DNA from: Symbiodinium natans
Lineage: Eukaryota; Sar; Dinophyceae; Suessiales; Symbiodiniaceae
Direction: 5' to 3'
DNA length: 64,000 bases
Assembly (NCBI GenBank): GCA_905221605.1
Contig: CAJNDS010000202.1
Span: 62,001-126,000 of the forward strand
This document shows, one piece after another, positions 39,350 through 48,516 of this stretch. A program made the position numbers and the translations under genes. Every line of letters begins with the position of its first letter. Positions within the stretch are counted from its first letter, which is position 1. Under the pieces are notes generated by a model, which ran no database searches, was not told the origin of the DNA, and was given only the letters and a program-made list of their open reading frames with translations.

Positions 39350-40430
39350 GTATGATCCGGATTGCATTTAAGGAATATCCTGTATCCGGCAAGGAAGATG
39401 TGCTAAACTATCGAGGGTTGATGCGAGTACGACTCAAGGTATGTGTTCATAATCGGAAATGGGGCCCCACCCGTTCTGTAATGTTCTCGAATGCTTGGGA
39501 TTGGGAACTCTCCGTGCATGAAACCCCGCCCCCTCTACTTGACCAGCCCAACAGCACGAATTCAGGCCAAACTCAGTTAAGCCTTGTTTGAGCCGTTTTT
39601 ACTGGAAGGGCGGCAGTTAAGCGAGCCGGGTCACAACCTGAACAGCTTAAACTTGAACCCTCAGCCCTACATCCTCGCATAAGCCATAAAAAACCCCTAC
39701 CCAAAACCCGAAACCCCTCAGAAGTAGGAGTGGGAAGCATTCCATCTGAAGCTAAGCCGGGGTTGTTCCCTGAACCAGCAGGTCAACAACCCTAAACCCT
39801 AAACCCTAAACCCAAAACCCAAAACCCAAAACCCTAAACTAATGCGCGGTAGAAGAGGCCCCCCATGGTCCGTGCGCGCTGGCCTGTTCGGTCCATGGCT
39901 GCCTCCGGAGGGCATTCGCTTTCTAGGTGTCTCGGGCCCGCGTGCACGTTGACGGAGGATATATGCTTCGTCTTATACAGGGGCCGTTCATGTGAAGAGG
40001 ACTATGGGTTTAAGGACTCAGAGTTTTGTTAGTTCTTCAGACCCAGGTTCGATTGCACCGGTTCGTAGATGCTCTCCCAGGGCAACACGTGTTTTGCCAA
40101 ACCTGCTTCTGATCAGAAGGGGAAATGAACAGCTTCAGGCAGCAACTCTGGACACTAGACGATGTTTCTGCGAAGACATCAATATGGTCAGCTCTCAACT
40201 ATGGTCCCTTTCTGGGTACCCTAAATCAGAAGGGCCGCCTTAAAATAAGAACCTAAACCCTAACCCTAAACCCAAAACCCTAAACCCCCCAAAAGGGGGA
40301 CCATCCCTTAGAGAAGTGACCATATGGGACAAAACTGGGCAACTCTTGCGCCGAGGCCCCCACAGCCGCCGGACCTGGCCGCCGCAGCTGCGTCTGCGCA
40401 AAGGCCTTGCCGAAAACGCAACAAGAATCC
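39350..40430 (+). CDS. Multi-exon plus gene, unrecognised
   Basis: 39350-39438 (AFKEYPVSGKEDVLNYRGL) lies between ACATTTCAG and a GTATGTGT donor, both canonical. Then 39842-39951 (SVRAGLFGPWLPPEGIRFLG), 39992-40243 (RRCSPRATRVLPNLLLIRRG) and 40336-40430 (APTAAGPGRRSCVCAKALPK). The intervals hold degenerate CCCTAAA blocks. No domain recognised. Confidence 0.4.
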
Positions 40431-40724
40431 TTAGGGTTTAGGGTTTAGGGTTTGGGGTTTGGGGTTTGGGGTTTGGGGTTTAGGGTTTGGGGTTTAGGGT
40501 TGAAGCCCCTGGTTCCCTTTCTTGCAATCAGGTCTCTGAGCAGCTAGGTAAGAAACCTTTCAGGCCCTAAACCCTTAGAGTCCTCGACTGAGCCAAGGAA
40601 CCCGTGTAGGAAAAGCGCCACAGAATGGGGAAAACGTTTAGGACTTTAGAAGAGTTAAGGTTTCTCCCCGGCCCCCTTATTAGAGGAAGCTATTGTCTTC
40701 GGTATTCAGAGCCGCATTGCCTTG

Positions 40725-40964
40725 TCAGGTTCTTTGAATGAGGGTGGGGACTTTTTGTCCCTGAGGTGGTGATGTCCGTTCTTCGATGTTGCGTATGGCT
40801 GAGGGGGCTGATACCTTCAAGACAGAACACCACGTTCTAGTACAAGCATCTGGGATGTCAAAGTAAACCCTCACAACTCGCGCTGAAGGCATCTTGCAGT
40901 GAAGCTTGGCCATTTTGATCGGGGTGCTGTGCTCGATATACATAGGGCTATTCAGAACAGGCAA
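40725..40964 (-). CDS. 79-codon minus ORF or exon with stop
   Basis: Open from MPVLNSPMYIEHSTPIKMAK through RVVRVYFDIPDACTRTWCSV to a stop. It has mixed hydrophobic/charged composition and no repeats inside. It may be a terminal exon. Confidence 0.4.
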   Translation of the reverse strand: MPVLNSPMYIEHSTPIKMAKLHCKMPSARVVRVYFDIPDACTRTWCSVLKVSAPSAIRNIEERTSPPQGQKVPTLIQRT

Positions 40965-41160
40965 GTTGTTAGGGTTTTGGGCCCCTAAGGGCGTAGGGTA
41001 TTTAGGGCCCTAAACCCTAAAACCCCTGAAGCCTGCTTTACAGTGGCGGAGGAGCTACGCCCCGCCACGCCCCCCCCCCCCCCCCCCCCCTTGTTGCGCA
41101 ATGGTTTTGCTGAAGAGAATGTGGGGTTTAGGGTTTAGGGTTTAGGGCTCTTATGCACAT

Positions 41161-41400
41161 CTATGGCGGGGGGCCAGGATTCATATCTTGGAAGGCACGC
41201 CTGCACCCGAAACCCTTAAACCTGAAGCCCTCAGCCCTAAAATCACCACCCCCTCCTTTCACGCTACGAGCCAAACCCTTTTGGACCCCCACCGCCACGT
41301 AGGCGTCACCGTCCACATTCGCAGGTCTCAGCTGAATCTGGGCAGCGCGCATGGTGTATCCCCGGTTCCACATCGGTCACTAAACGGTCCTTCTAAGGCC
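41161..41400 (-). CDS. Minus exon(s), unrecognised
   Basis: MRAAQIQLRPANVDGDAYVA then VGVQKGLARSVKGG in the upper part (41245-41375). The lower part passes through a telomere-like GFRFKGFG stretch and stops at 41161. Confidence 0.3.
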
Positions 41401-41559
41401 TTCCTATTTTAACTCTGAAGGCCCTTGGTTCTGCACATCTAGCCCCATTTCTATACCCAAGAATCTCAGCACGTGTGCTCATGACAGAAACCGTGTTCAT
41501 CGGCTGCTGGTTGGCCCAAGGATTCATCGACAGTGAAGCTTAAACCCCGAAGGCCAGAC

Positions 41560-41859
41560 TCACTGAGAGCTGCGAGCAGAGGCTAGAGCCAGTAAGTCTG
41601 AGAACCCCCGAAAAACCAAGTATGGAGGGTATCCTTCGTGGTACTTTCCGTCCTTCGGCCGGAAACTCCAAAGGGAATCCAGCACAGCCCTGTCCTCAAG
41701 GGGCCTGGTCTTGAGGAAAAGCAACCAGCGCCCATCAAAGCCCAAGCCCGAAACCCTTAAAAACCACCCGCCTGGGGTGCCGAAGGCGCCGAAGGTATAG
41801 GGGCAGGGGGTCGAGGCTCCTGGCGAGGTTGTGCGTGTGCTGGAAGGAAGTATTTGCAC
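41560..41859 (-). CDS. Minus terminal exon with in-frame repeat-derived residues
   Basis: RWLLFLKTRPLEDRAVLDSL then SFRPKDGKYHEGYPPYLVFR and a stop at 41560. Upstream TSPGASTPCPYTFGAFGTPG. The link LRVSGLGFDG derives from TTTAAGGGTTTCGGGC and may be an unspliced telomere-like insert. Confidence 0.4.
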   Translation of the reverse strand: MQILPSSTRTTSPGASTPCPYTFGAFGTPGGWFLRVSGLGFDGRWLLFLKTRPLEDRAVLDSLWSFRPKDGKYHEGYPPYLVFRGFSDLLALASARSSQ

Positions 41860-41917
41860 ACGTACATACCTCTTACAGGGGCGTGTCCTGCTGTAGGGCA
41901 GCGCGTTTACTCCAAGA

Positions 41918-44028
41918 TTGGGGGTCTACGACGGTCTACGATTCTTCTTCAGTTCGGACAAGTGCATGGCTATGTCCTGTGGTTCCTTGAAGCGCAAGCA
42001 AGTACTGGCCATCCAACAGCTCATCGCCCTTGCTTGTCCATTTTCTCTGGGAACTGAATGTCAGCATTTGGGAGCATATAAAAGTAAGGATTTTACCACT
42101 CCCCCTTCCTCCCCCGAAAATCCTGGGCTACCCCAAGCCCTGAACCCCAGGAGGTGAAAGATTCCTGGGGCTGCCCTCGGTGGTCCTCGTGAGACCGCGG
42201 TCGGCTTGCTTTGCTCAACTGGCGACTTCCCTTGCTGACCTTCCGGCTGCCTGGCAGTAGTATAGGGGCCTGAAAAATTAGATTGTAACAGTGTAACTGT
42301 AATATAATTATATGGGGACCATGAGGGAATACTATTAGTAATTTTCCGACCCCTTTATTGCGGACTGTTATGGTAAGTCTGACGAAGTTCAGCGGCCTAA
42401 GACCTGAAGCCTGAACCCTACAAGGAGGGGCCCCCTAGTTACAAGTAGAGTTATAAGAGCCCTAAACTGGGTTATAAGGATCCTAAATTAGGTTATAAGT
42501 CCCTTAACTACAGTTAGTATAGTGGGGGGGGGGGGCCCTCCCCCTGGTTCTTAGTAGGGAATGAGGGAACGAGGGCCCTATATAATCCCTTAAAGGGTAT
42601 ATATAGGGCCCTCATTCCCTCATTCCCTACTAAGAACCAGCCAGTTGCAGAGTCTGAAAAGCTTTCATCGACTGGACTTGGTGGGAGGTCCCTTGGGTGG
42701 TCGCAGCTCATGGGTCTTCCCTGCGGTGCCGACAAAGCACGAAGGAAGTTGTGCTTGGGGTTTTAGGGTTTTAGGGTTTTAGGGTTTTAGGGTTTTTGGG
42801 TTTTAGGGTTTTAGGGTTTAGGGGATTTAGGGATTTAGGGTTTTAGGGTTTTAGGGTTTTAGGGTTTTAGGGTTTGAAGGCTTTCGGGTTTTAGGGGTTT
42901 TAGGGGTTTTAGTGTTTTAGGGTTGGCTGTCCAATTCTTGCGACAAGCCAACATGCTCTCAACTACTGGTGGCTAGGTGAGTAAACCCTGAAGCCTAAAC
43001 CCTAAACTCAGGTCATGCCTCCACAAAACTTGGCTTCCCGCACAAACCCTCGAGCCCAACGTCTTGACTCAAAGTCCAACTGGCAAAGACTCGAAAGACA
43101 CCCTCGGTGGCCTTGACTCCGTCCGGAAGCTTCTTGCCTTGGGCACACACTTACGTGTTCGAATTGCTTTCAAAGACTAAGTTGAGGTGCTGGGTTGGTC
43201 TTCTCACTCCGCCATCAACCCTACAGCCGAAGAGCAAGAGTGTTGAGGCTTTTCTTTTGCCACCCGTCTAGCAGGGAAATTCGCCCTGCGCAAGATTGGG
43301 GGGATTCAGGTCTAGGTTTTGGGGGTTCATCGTAGAGATCCCCGCCAGTCGGAAAGCCCTAGAGCCCTAAACCCTCACTTCTGCTGCACAGCCAAGTAGG
43401 CACATATAACTCTTTGTCCAGACGGTCCCCTTTCAGAATGGAACCCCACCTTAACATCTTTCAAAAGGCACCGAACCCTAAAGCCCCCAGTAACCCTTTG
43501 ATGATACGGCTACCCGATTTTGGGGGTTGGCTACTTTTTGGGAACCCATAACCAAAAAAAGGGTGAATTGAACCCTTAAACCCCCCTAAAGCCTCCGAAA
43601 ACCCCCTAAAACCCCCCGCAAGAAACCCTAAACCCCCCTAAAACCCTCTTACTTAAAAAGCCCACAGAGATTTGCAGCCACGAGCACACGGAGAGCGACT
43701 CGAGATCGGCAGCCGCGGCTGTCAAGACCTGGACAACTCTGAGCCCATGCCTCCTCTGGGCGCTTTCTCTTTTCTTAGGCTTTAGGCTTTAGGCTTCAGG
43801 CTTCAGGCTTCAGGCTTCAGGCTTCAGGCTTCAGGCTTTAGGCTTTAGGCTTTAGGGTTTAGGGTTTAGGGTTTAGGGTTTAGGGTTTAGGGTTTAGGGT
43901 TTAGGGTTTAGGGTTTAGGGTTTGGGGTTTGGGGTTTGGGGTTTGGGGTTTAGGGTCCAGACTGGATCCTAGCCAGTCTCTAGCAGTGGAGTACAGGAAT
44001 CATCCCGCCGAGAGTTCGTGTTTCAGGT
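41918..44028 (+). CDS. Multi-exon plus gene, unrecognised
   Basis: Exons: 41918-42085 (SLKRKQVLAIQQLIALACPF), 42170-42240 (AALGGPRETAVGLLCSTGD), 42643-42756 (VAESEKLSSTGLGGRSLGWS) directly after element B, 42925-42974 (NSCDKPTCSQLLVA before AG|GTGAGT), 43016-43117 (SRTNPRAQRLDSKSNWQRLE), 43118-43265, 43660-43779 (ICSHEHTESDSRSAAAAVKT) and 43987-44028 (VEYRNHPAESSCF). Telomere-motif variants (TTTTAGGG, GGCTTTA) fill the introns. Stops in some islands mean the real gene boundaries are uncertain. Confidence 0.35.
42265..42365. mobile_element. Element J copy
   Basis: GGGGACCATGAGGGAATACTATTAGTAATTTTCCGACCCC, matching the pair at 6637-6730. Confidence 0.5.
42544..42641. mobile_element. Family B introner, near-perfect palindrome
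   Basis: CTGGTTCTTAGTAGGGAATGAGGGAACGAGGGCCC at the left, GGGCCCTCATTCCCTCATTCCCTACTAAGAACCAG at the right, centre TATATAATCCCTTAAAGGGTATATA. Confidence 0.9.
42757..42925 (+). repeat. TTTTAGGG (8-mer) variant array
   Basis: Mostly GGGTTTTA units with TTTTTGGG and GATTTAGGG variants, unlike the 7-mer used elsewhere. Confidence 0.9.
43487..43568. mobile_element. Family C element lacking its right end
   Basis: CCCAGTAACCCTTTGATGATACGGC ... GGGGGTTGGCTACTTTTTGGGAACCCATAACCAAAAAAAGGG, running into degenerate CCCTAAA. Confidence 0.6.
43774..43957 (+). repeat. Layered array: GGCTTTA, GGCTTCA, GGCTTTA, TTTAGGG, TTTGGGG
   Basis: Blocks of identical variants follow each other: three GGCTTTA, about seven GGCTTCA, three GGCTTTA, about ten TTTAGGG, four TTTGGGG. 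Confidence 0.95.
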
Positions 44029-44061
44029 GCTGAAAGGGGTGCAAGGAGGGACACCCAGAAT

Positions 44062-44213
44062 GGACCCTTCATCCGAATCCCCTATAGAACCCATAAAAAA
44101 ACCCCGAAATAGACCTTATATCGCCCCTATGTATACCGAAGCAGCCCCGAAATAACCCCTAAATACCCCATAAGGTCCCGATTATAAGAGTCCCGCCTTT
44201 AGTCCCTTGAGGT
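44062..44213 (-). mobile_element. Element O, reverse copy
   Basis: CAGCCCCGAAATAACCCCTAAATACCCCATAAGGTCCC is the reverse complement form of 33998-34045. Confidence 0.6.
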
Positions 44214-44387
44214 TCTTGTTGGGGGAGCAACAAGACACCCTAAACCCTAAACCCTTTTTGCAACTGGCTTGCAAAGTCACGCCAGGAACCCACCCCTGAT
44301 GTCGCTCAAGTTGCTGCACTGGTGACAGAACCGAGAGAAGCCAGGAGCAGTAGCTCAGAAGGTTGGCCGCATACGCGCGCGCTGTAC

Positions 44388-45044
44388 TCATGACAGTGCA
44401 TGCAAACGCTGGGCAACTTCTTCAGAAATCTGGGAATAGAGCGTGAGGAATTGGAATTGGCGAAATATGTTCTCATGAATACGTTCTAATTGTGGAAAAT
44501 GCGCCTGAAGATCGTTCTGTGTCATATGTAGATGCAGCACCAGCCCTCCGAACTCCAATTGCAACCAAGAAACCCAGAGATGAAACCCTAAACCCTAAAC
44601 CCTAAACCCTAAACCCTAAACCCTAAACCCTAAACCCTAAACCCTAAACCCCAACCCTAAACCCTAAACCCTAAACCCTAAACTAAACCCTAAACATTGC
44701 TCAATGCCCACAAGTGTGCAAGTTAGGAGGCAAGTAAGATCCCATCTGAGAACCTGAGCTGGAAACCTCACACCCAAACAAGTTCCCGAGTCCTGTCGAG
44801 GTCTGCCACCTCCCGCCCTAAACCCTAAACCCTAAACCCTAAACCCTAAACCCTAAACCCTAAACCCTAAACCCTAAACCCTAAACCCTAAACCCTAAAC
44901 CCTAAACCCTAAAACCCGAAGCCCTCAACCCTGAAGCTGCCCCCACGAACTGCCGGAAGCTGAGCCGGGAGCCTTGTATGCTGAGAGACCTTGGGAGGGG
45001 CGAAGAGAGTCTAAGGCCCCGGAACGCTTGAGGACTTAAGAGTC

Positions 45045-45116
<72 letters not shown>

Positions 45117-46488
45117 GCTTGAGAACCCCCCCCCCCCCAGAACAAGACCATTATCCCTATACTATGTATACTACCCTTATAGGGAAGAATGAGTTTTTAT
45201 ACTTGTATTATCATTTTAAACAAATTTTGTGGGTTTCTTAAACAAATAGTAGCCTGTTGGCTTCCTGTTTGGGCTTTTTGGGGGAGGTTTTTCGGTTTGC
45301 CCACTATTCCGGCTCACTAAGCGCAGGCCTTCAAACTCACCATTTGCGAGGCCTCACCCAAAACACCAAAACCAGGTTTGAGGAGAGGACTTTGGGTGGG
45401 GGGGGGAGGGGCGAAGCTGTTATTCTGAACCTGCAGGCGTCGGCTGTAGTGAGAGTCCAATACCTCCAAGTCGGAAGAAACCCAGATCCCTGTTTAAATT
45501 TCAGGGTTCTTCGGTAATGGCACGGGTGCTGAAGTCTTTGCCGTGTTGCTGAACGTGCGACTCCAAATTCCAAAGACCCCCGAAAATTCCTTGGGGTTGA
45601 TCTTGATTCGCACTCTAGACCACAGGGAATGTGCCTGCATAGAGACGCAACAAAAAGCCCCCAAATTCAGCCCTCCAGTCCTCCCTGCTGTCTCAAACCC
45701 GCGCCAGCGCTGTTGTGCCCCTTAAACCCTAAACCCTAAAACCTAAGCCCCCAACCCCCCCCCCCCCCCCCCCCGCCCCAAGGTATTCCTTGCCGCTTGC
45801 CGGGACGAGGGGCACTCCGATGGCTCATCCTGTAGGTCCTCCGGGACGAGTTCGTAGGTCGGCGCCTGATAGGGTTTTGGGTTTAGGGTTTAGAGTTTAG
45901 GGTTTAGGGTTTGGGGTTTGGGGTTCAGGGTAAGTTAGGGGGTCCTTGTTTTCTGGGGTGTCTTGTTACGAAGGCGACCCAAGAAGGTACCCCAATTTCG
46001 GGATCCCTTAACCTGCGGCTAAGGGTTTAGGGTTTAGGGTTTAGGGTTTAGGGTTTAGGGTTTAGGGTTTAGGGTTTAGGGACACTTTGATCTTTTCAAG
46101 CTGGACTTGCGGGCTGCCGGGAAACGTGAGTTTGAAGCACAGCCCTCGAGATTCTCTAGGGGGACGTCCACAGCAAACCCTAAACCCTAAACCCTAAACC
46201 CTGAACCCTGAACCCTAAACCCTAAACCCTAAACCCTGAACCCTGAACCTAAACCCTAAACCCTAAACCCTAAACCCTAAACCCTAAACCCTAAACCCTA
46301 AACCCTAAACCCTAAACCCTAAACCCTAAACCCTGAACCCTGAACCCTGAACCCTAAAAACCCTAGAGCAGCCCTTGGGAGAGAACCGGCCAACAGCCCG
46401 AGCATGCGCGCGGCGCGCACCTGGGTCATCTGGGACTCCTCGAGAGCCACGGGCGGCGCCTGGCTTCCCGGAGACTCCACGAGCGTTG
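44388..46488 (-). CDS. Multi-exon minus gene with helical C-terminus
   Basis: Exons in order: 46371-46488 (VALEESQMTQVRAARMLGLL), 46081-46175 (GLCFKLTFPGSPQVQLEKIK), 45782-45869 (APTYELVPEDLQDEPSECPS), 44928-45033 (DSLRPSQGLSAYKAPGSASG), 44764-44815 (REVADLDRTRELVW before GTGTGAG), 44697-44752 (VLRWDLTCLLTCTLVGIE) and 44388-44585 (DLQAHFPQLERIHENIFRQF, then SQISEEVAQRLHALS and TGA). Introns: telomere arrays and family G with (CTA)n. The last exon is a clear helical segment; no family assigned. The stop overlaps an ATG of a second open frame (44391, MSTARAYAANLLSYCS) by ATGA, probably by chance. Confidence 0.45.
44584..44694 (-). repeat. Telomere-motif array (CCCTAAA)n
   Basis: About 15 units with one CCCCAA interruption. 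Confidence 0.95.
44817..44923 (-). repeat. Telomere-motif array (CCCTAAA)n
   Basis: About 14 units; degenerate CCCGAAG/CCCTCAA at the right edge. Confidence 0.95.
45043..45252. mobile_element. Family G element with expanded CTA tail
   Basis: (CTA)n from 45043 to 45115 leads into CTTGCTTGAGAACCCC. The right end is GGGTTTCTTAAACAAATAGTAG. The triplet grows from the TIR word CTACTA seen in the 1605 copy. Confidence 0.75.
45257..45725 (+). CDS. Plus-strand exon islands with beta-rich sequence
   Basis: 45415-45500 (NLQASAVVRVQYLQVGRNPD) and 45508-45725 (GAEVFAVLLNVRLQIPKTPE ... a stop), joined over TTTAAATTTCAG|G. The alternation of hydrophobic residues is strand-like. Opposite to the flanking minus gene, so either nested or mis-stranded. 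Confidence 0.3.
46018..46080 (+). repeat. Telomere-motif array
   Basis: Nine perfect TTTAGGG units. Confidence 0.95.
46175..46368 (-). repeat. Long telomere-motif array (CCCTAAA/CCCTGAA)
   Basis: About 27 units; CCCTGAA variants come in short clusters. Confidence 0.95.
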
Positions 46489-46566
46489 GGGTTTAGGGTT
46501 TAGGGTTTAGAGGGTTTAGGGTTTAGGATTTGGGGTTTCGGGTCTAGGGTTAGGAATTGAGGAAGT

Positions 46567-46995
46567 CTGCTTTTAAATCATATCAAAATCCGAATCATAT
46601 CAAAATCCCTGTCGTGAAGCAAGGAATGCTCGTACGAGCCATGGCGCTCCGATCCCTGTACCATTCTTGAGGCAGCTTTCGTAGCTCAGCTGATGTAAAT
46701 CGGGGTGTCTGGCTATTTATGCCAGATTTCCTGAAGCCACAGCGGAAAACGGAAAACCAGGAGAACGGCGAGGATCGACAGTTCTCTGGGCCAAGAATCT
46801 AGCCAGTTGGGGAGCCCAAACGTGCTTTCCGGATAGGTGATTCTAAATTCTTAGATTTGGGGAGCAAAAACTTGGGACCCACCATCATCTTGGAACTCCC
46901 AAGCAGTTTCAGGCCTCCGGTGACGGCATGTCAGGTGGGTCCCACCTCACAGATCGCTGGTACGAGTAGCTTCAAGAGCTGGTGCAGCCCTCACG
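46567..46995 (+). CDS. Plus-strand exon islands
   Basis: 46570-46664 (HIKIPVVKQGMLVRAMALRS to a stop), 46728-46801 (KPQRKTENQENGEDRQFSGP to a stop) and 46832-46995 (SKFLDLGSKNLGPTIILELP, 53 codons). The minus strand at 46970-47105 is also open (SKGPITSGTSPQTPFSRLAA). Not recognised. Confidence 0.3.
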
Positions 46996-47157
46996 CACAT
47001 CAGTAGAATTGCCAGGAACTCAGTTAATTTGCAGCCAGGCGGCTGAACGGTGTCTGTGGGCTCGTGCCAGAAGTAATGGGCCCTTTGCTCTCACAATGCA
47101 CGAGAGGGTTCAGGGCTTGGAGGTTGTTCAGGGTATCCAGGGGCTAGGGTCTAAAGT

Positions 47158-47768
47158 CTAAAGTCTAGGGGCAGAGGATTTAGGGTTTGCGGAAGGGGTC
47201 TGTCTGGCGCTACAGGAATCGGGGTGTCTAAGGTTATCTGGAGCAGTTGGGCCTGGGGCATGCTCGAAGCTTCGCAGCTCAGATGAGGATCTATGCTTGC
47301 AAGTCAACACGGGCGTAGGGCCTCGCCACCTGAAGAGCAACCCCCTCTCTGCCTCCTCCTACGCCTTGCCCCCTTTTCATGCTTGAACGCAAAACGATGA
47401 TCCCCCTCCCGCCGCCTGGCAGAAGATAGGGGGCTTGGGCGGCTTTTAACCTTTTTGCGGTTCCCGCCAAAAAAACCCGGGCTCCAGGCTCGTACTCGTC
47501 TGACCAGACGGCCTCCACCAGGCTTCAATGGCTTTGGTCTTCAGTTCTTTCAACACCCAAAACCCAGAAACCCTAAAGACTTAGGGATGTTTAGAGTGGG
47601 GTATGTTTCGGTTTGAGCAGGAACCCGAAATCCAGAGCTGTAGACGAGGGAGGATCCAGACCTAGGGAGCAGATCAGTTCCCCCTTGAGGACTCCGAGCT
47701 GGCTTTATGGGGTTGGAGGGTTTCGTCGGACTCGGAAAACTCAGAGCCTCGCCGCTTTTTGGAGACAT
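47158..47768 (-). CDS. Minus exon islands, unrecognised
   Basis: 47560-47768 (PKSGEALSFPSPTKPSNPIK from an ATG at 47768), 47291-47540 (YEPGARVFLAGTAKRLKAAQ) and 47158-47290 (FEHAPGPTAPDNLRHPDSCS). Pro/Ser-rich. No repeats interrupt them except a short telomere-like piece at 47555. Confidence 0.35.
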
Positions 47769-47865
47769 CCCTCTGAGAAGTTCCGATGACCAAAGTCTCG
47801 CAACCGTTCCACCCTCAACCCTGAACCCTAAACCCTAAAACGCTCCGTTTGGTGTGTTCGGGGCC

Positions 47866-48272
47866 AGGGAGGCTACAGCAGGGGCAGTAAGCTGCCACCA
47901 TACCCGGGGCGTTCAGTGAAAGCGCGGCGTTCAGCAAAAGACATCATCTCAAAGGCTTTATAACACTATGTTCCGGAATATTACCGGGTTTAGGGTTTTG
48001 GAAGTTTAGGGTTCAGGGTGCAGGGCATTCCTGAAGATGCTCCTCCTAAACCCAATAAAGGGGTAATTATAAAAACGCCCCCAGGGCCTACCGAGGAACC
48101 CAGTGCCCCCCTATCCCAAGCAGCTGCCTCCCACCCTGGAGGGAGGTCCACAGCCGAGGGCGACAGGAGGTCGTGGAGAGAGGGCTGCGTCTGGTCGGGG
48201 TGGCTCTTTGCGCGTTTTTGGAATTCAGGGGTTTTTAGGTATGCCCGGTATGCTTTCGTTTTAGGGTTGTGA
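47866..48272 (+). CDS. Plus-strand exon islands flanking element I
   Basis: 47866-47963 (PPYPGRSVKARRSAKDIISK to a stop) and 48092-48272 (AASHPGGRSTAEGDRRSWRE, WNSGVFRYARYAFVLG to a stop), with telomere-like sequence and a family I right half (48028-48098) between. Confidence 0.3.
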
Positions 48273-48516
48273 CTTGGTTGGGGGAAGGTTTTTGGCTTAG
48301 CTCTTGTGACTCGGAGGTCTGGACTCCCTCATGGGCAAGGAAGAGTTGCGAGAGGAAAGTACTTATTAACTCTTGAGCGCGGGCTCTGATCGTTGTTGGT
48401 TGCAGTTTCGGTGACGCAGAACGTGCGATGCGTTGGGCTGCTCGGACTGAAGATCTTTCCGCACTCGTTCGGTATCCTTAAGCAGATGGTGCGTGTGTAC
48501 GACGGGTTGGTTGTAG

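Noticed and set aside
44388-44391. ATGA stop/start overlap suggesting translational coupling
   Set aside because: Coupled ATGA junctions are a bacterial feature; in this eukaryotic context the second frame is probably chance or a mis-spliced reading.
46680-46755. tRNA-like segment (CGTAGCTCAGCTGATG)
   Set aside because: Only the D-arm-like box is present; no acceptor stem, anticodon arm or T-loop could be fitted. Similar boxes at 18361 and 44351 also fail.
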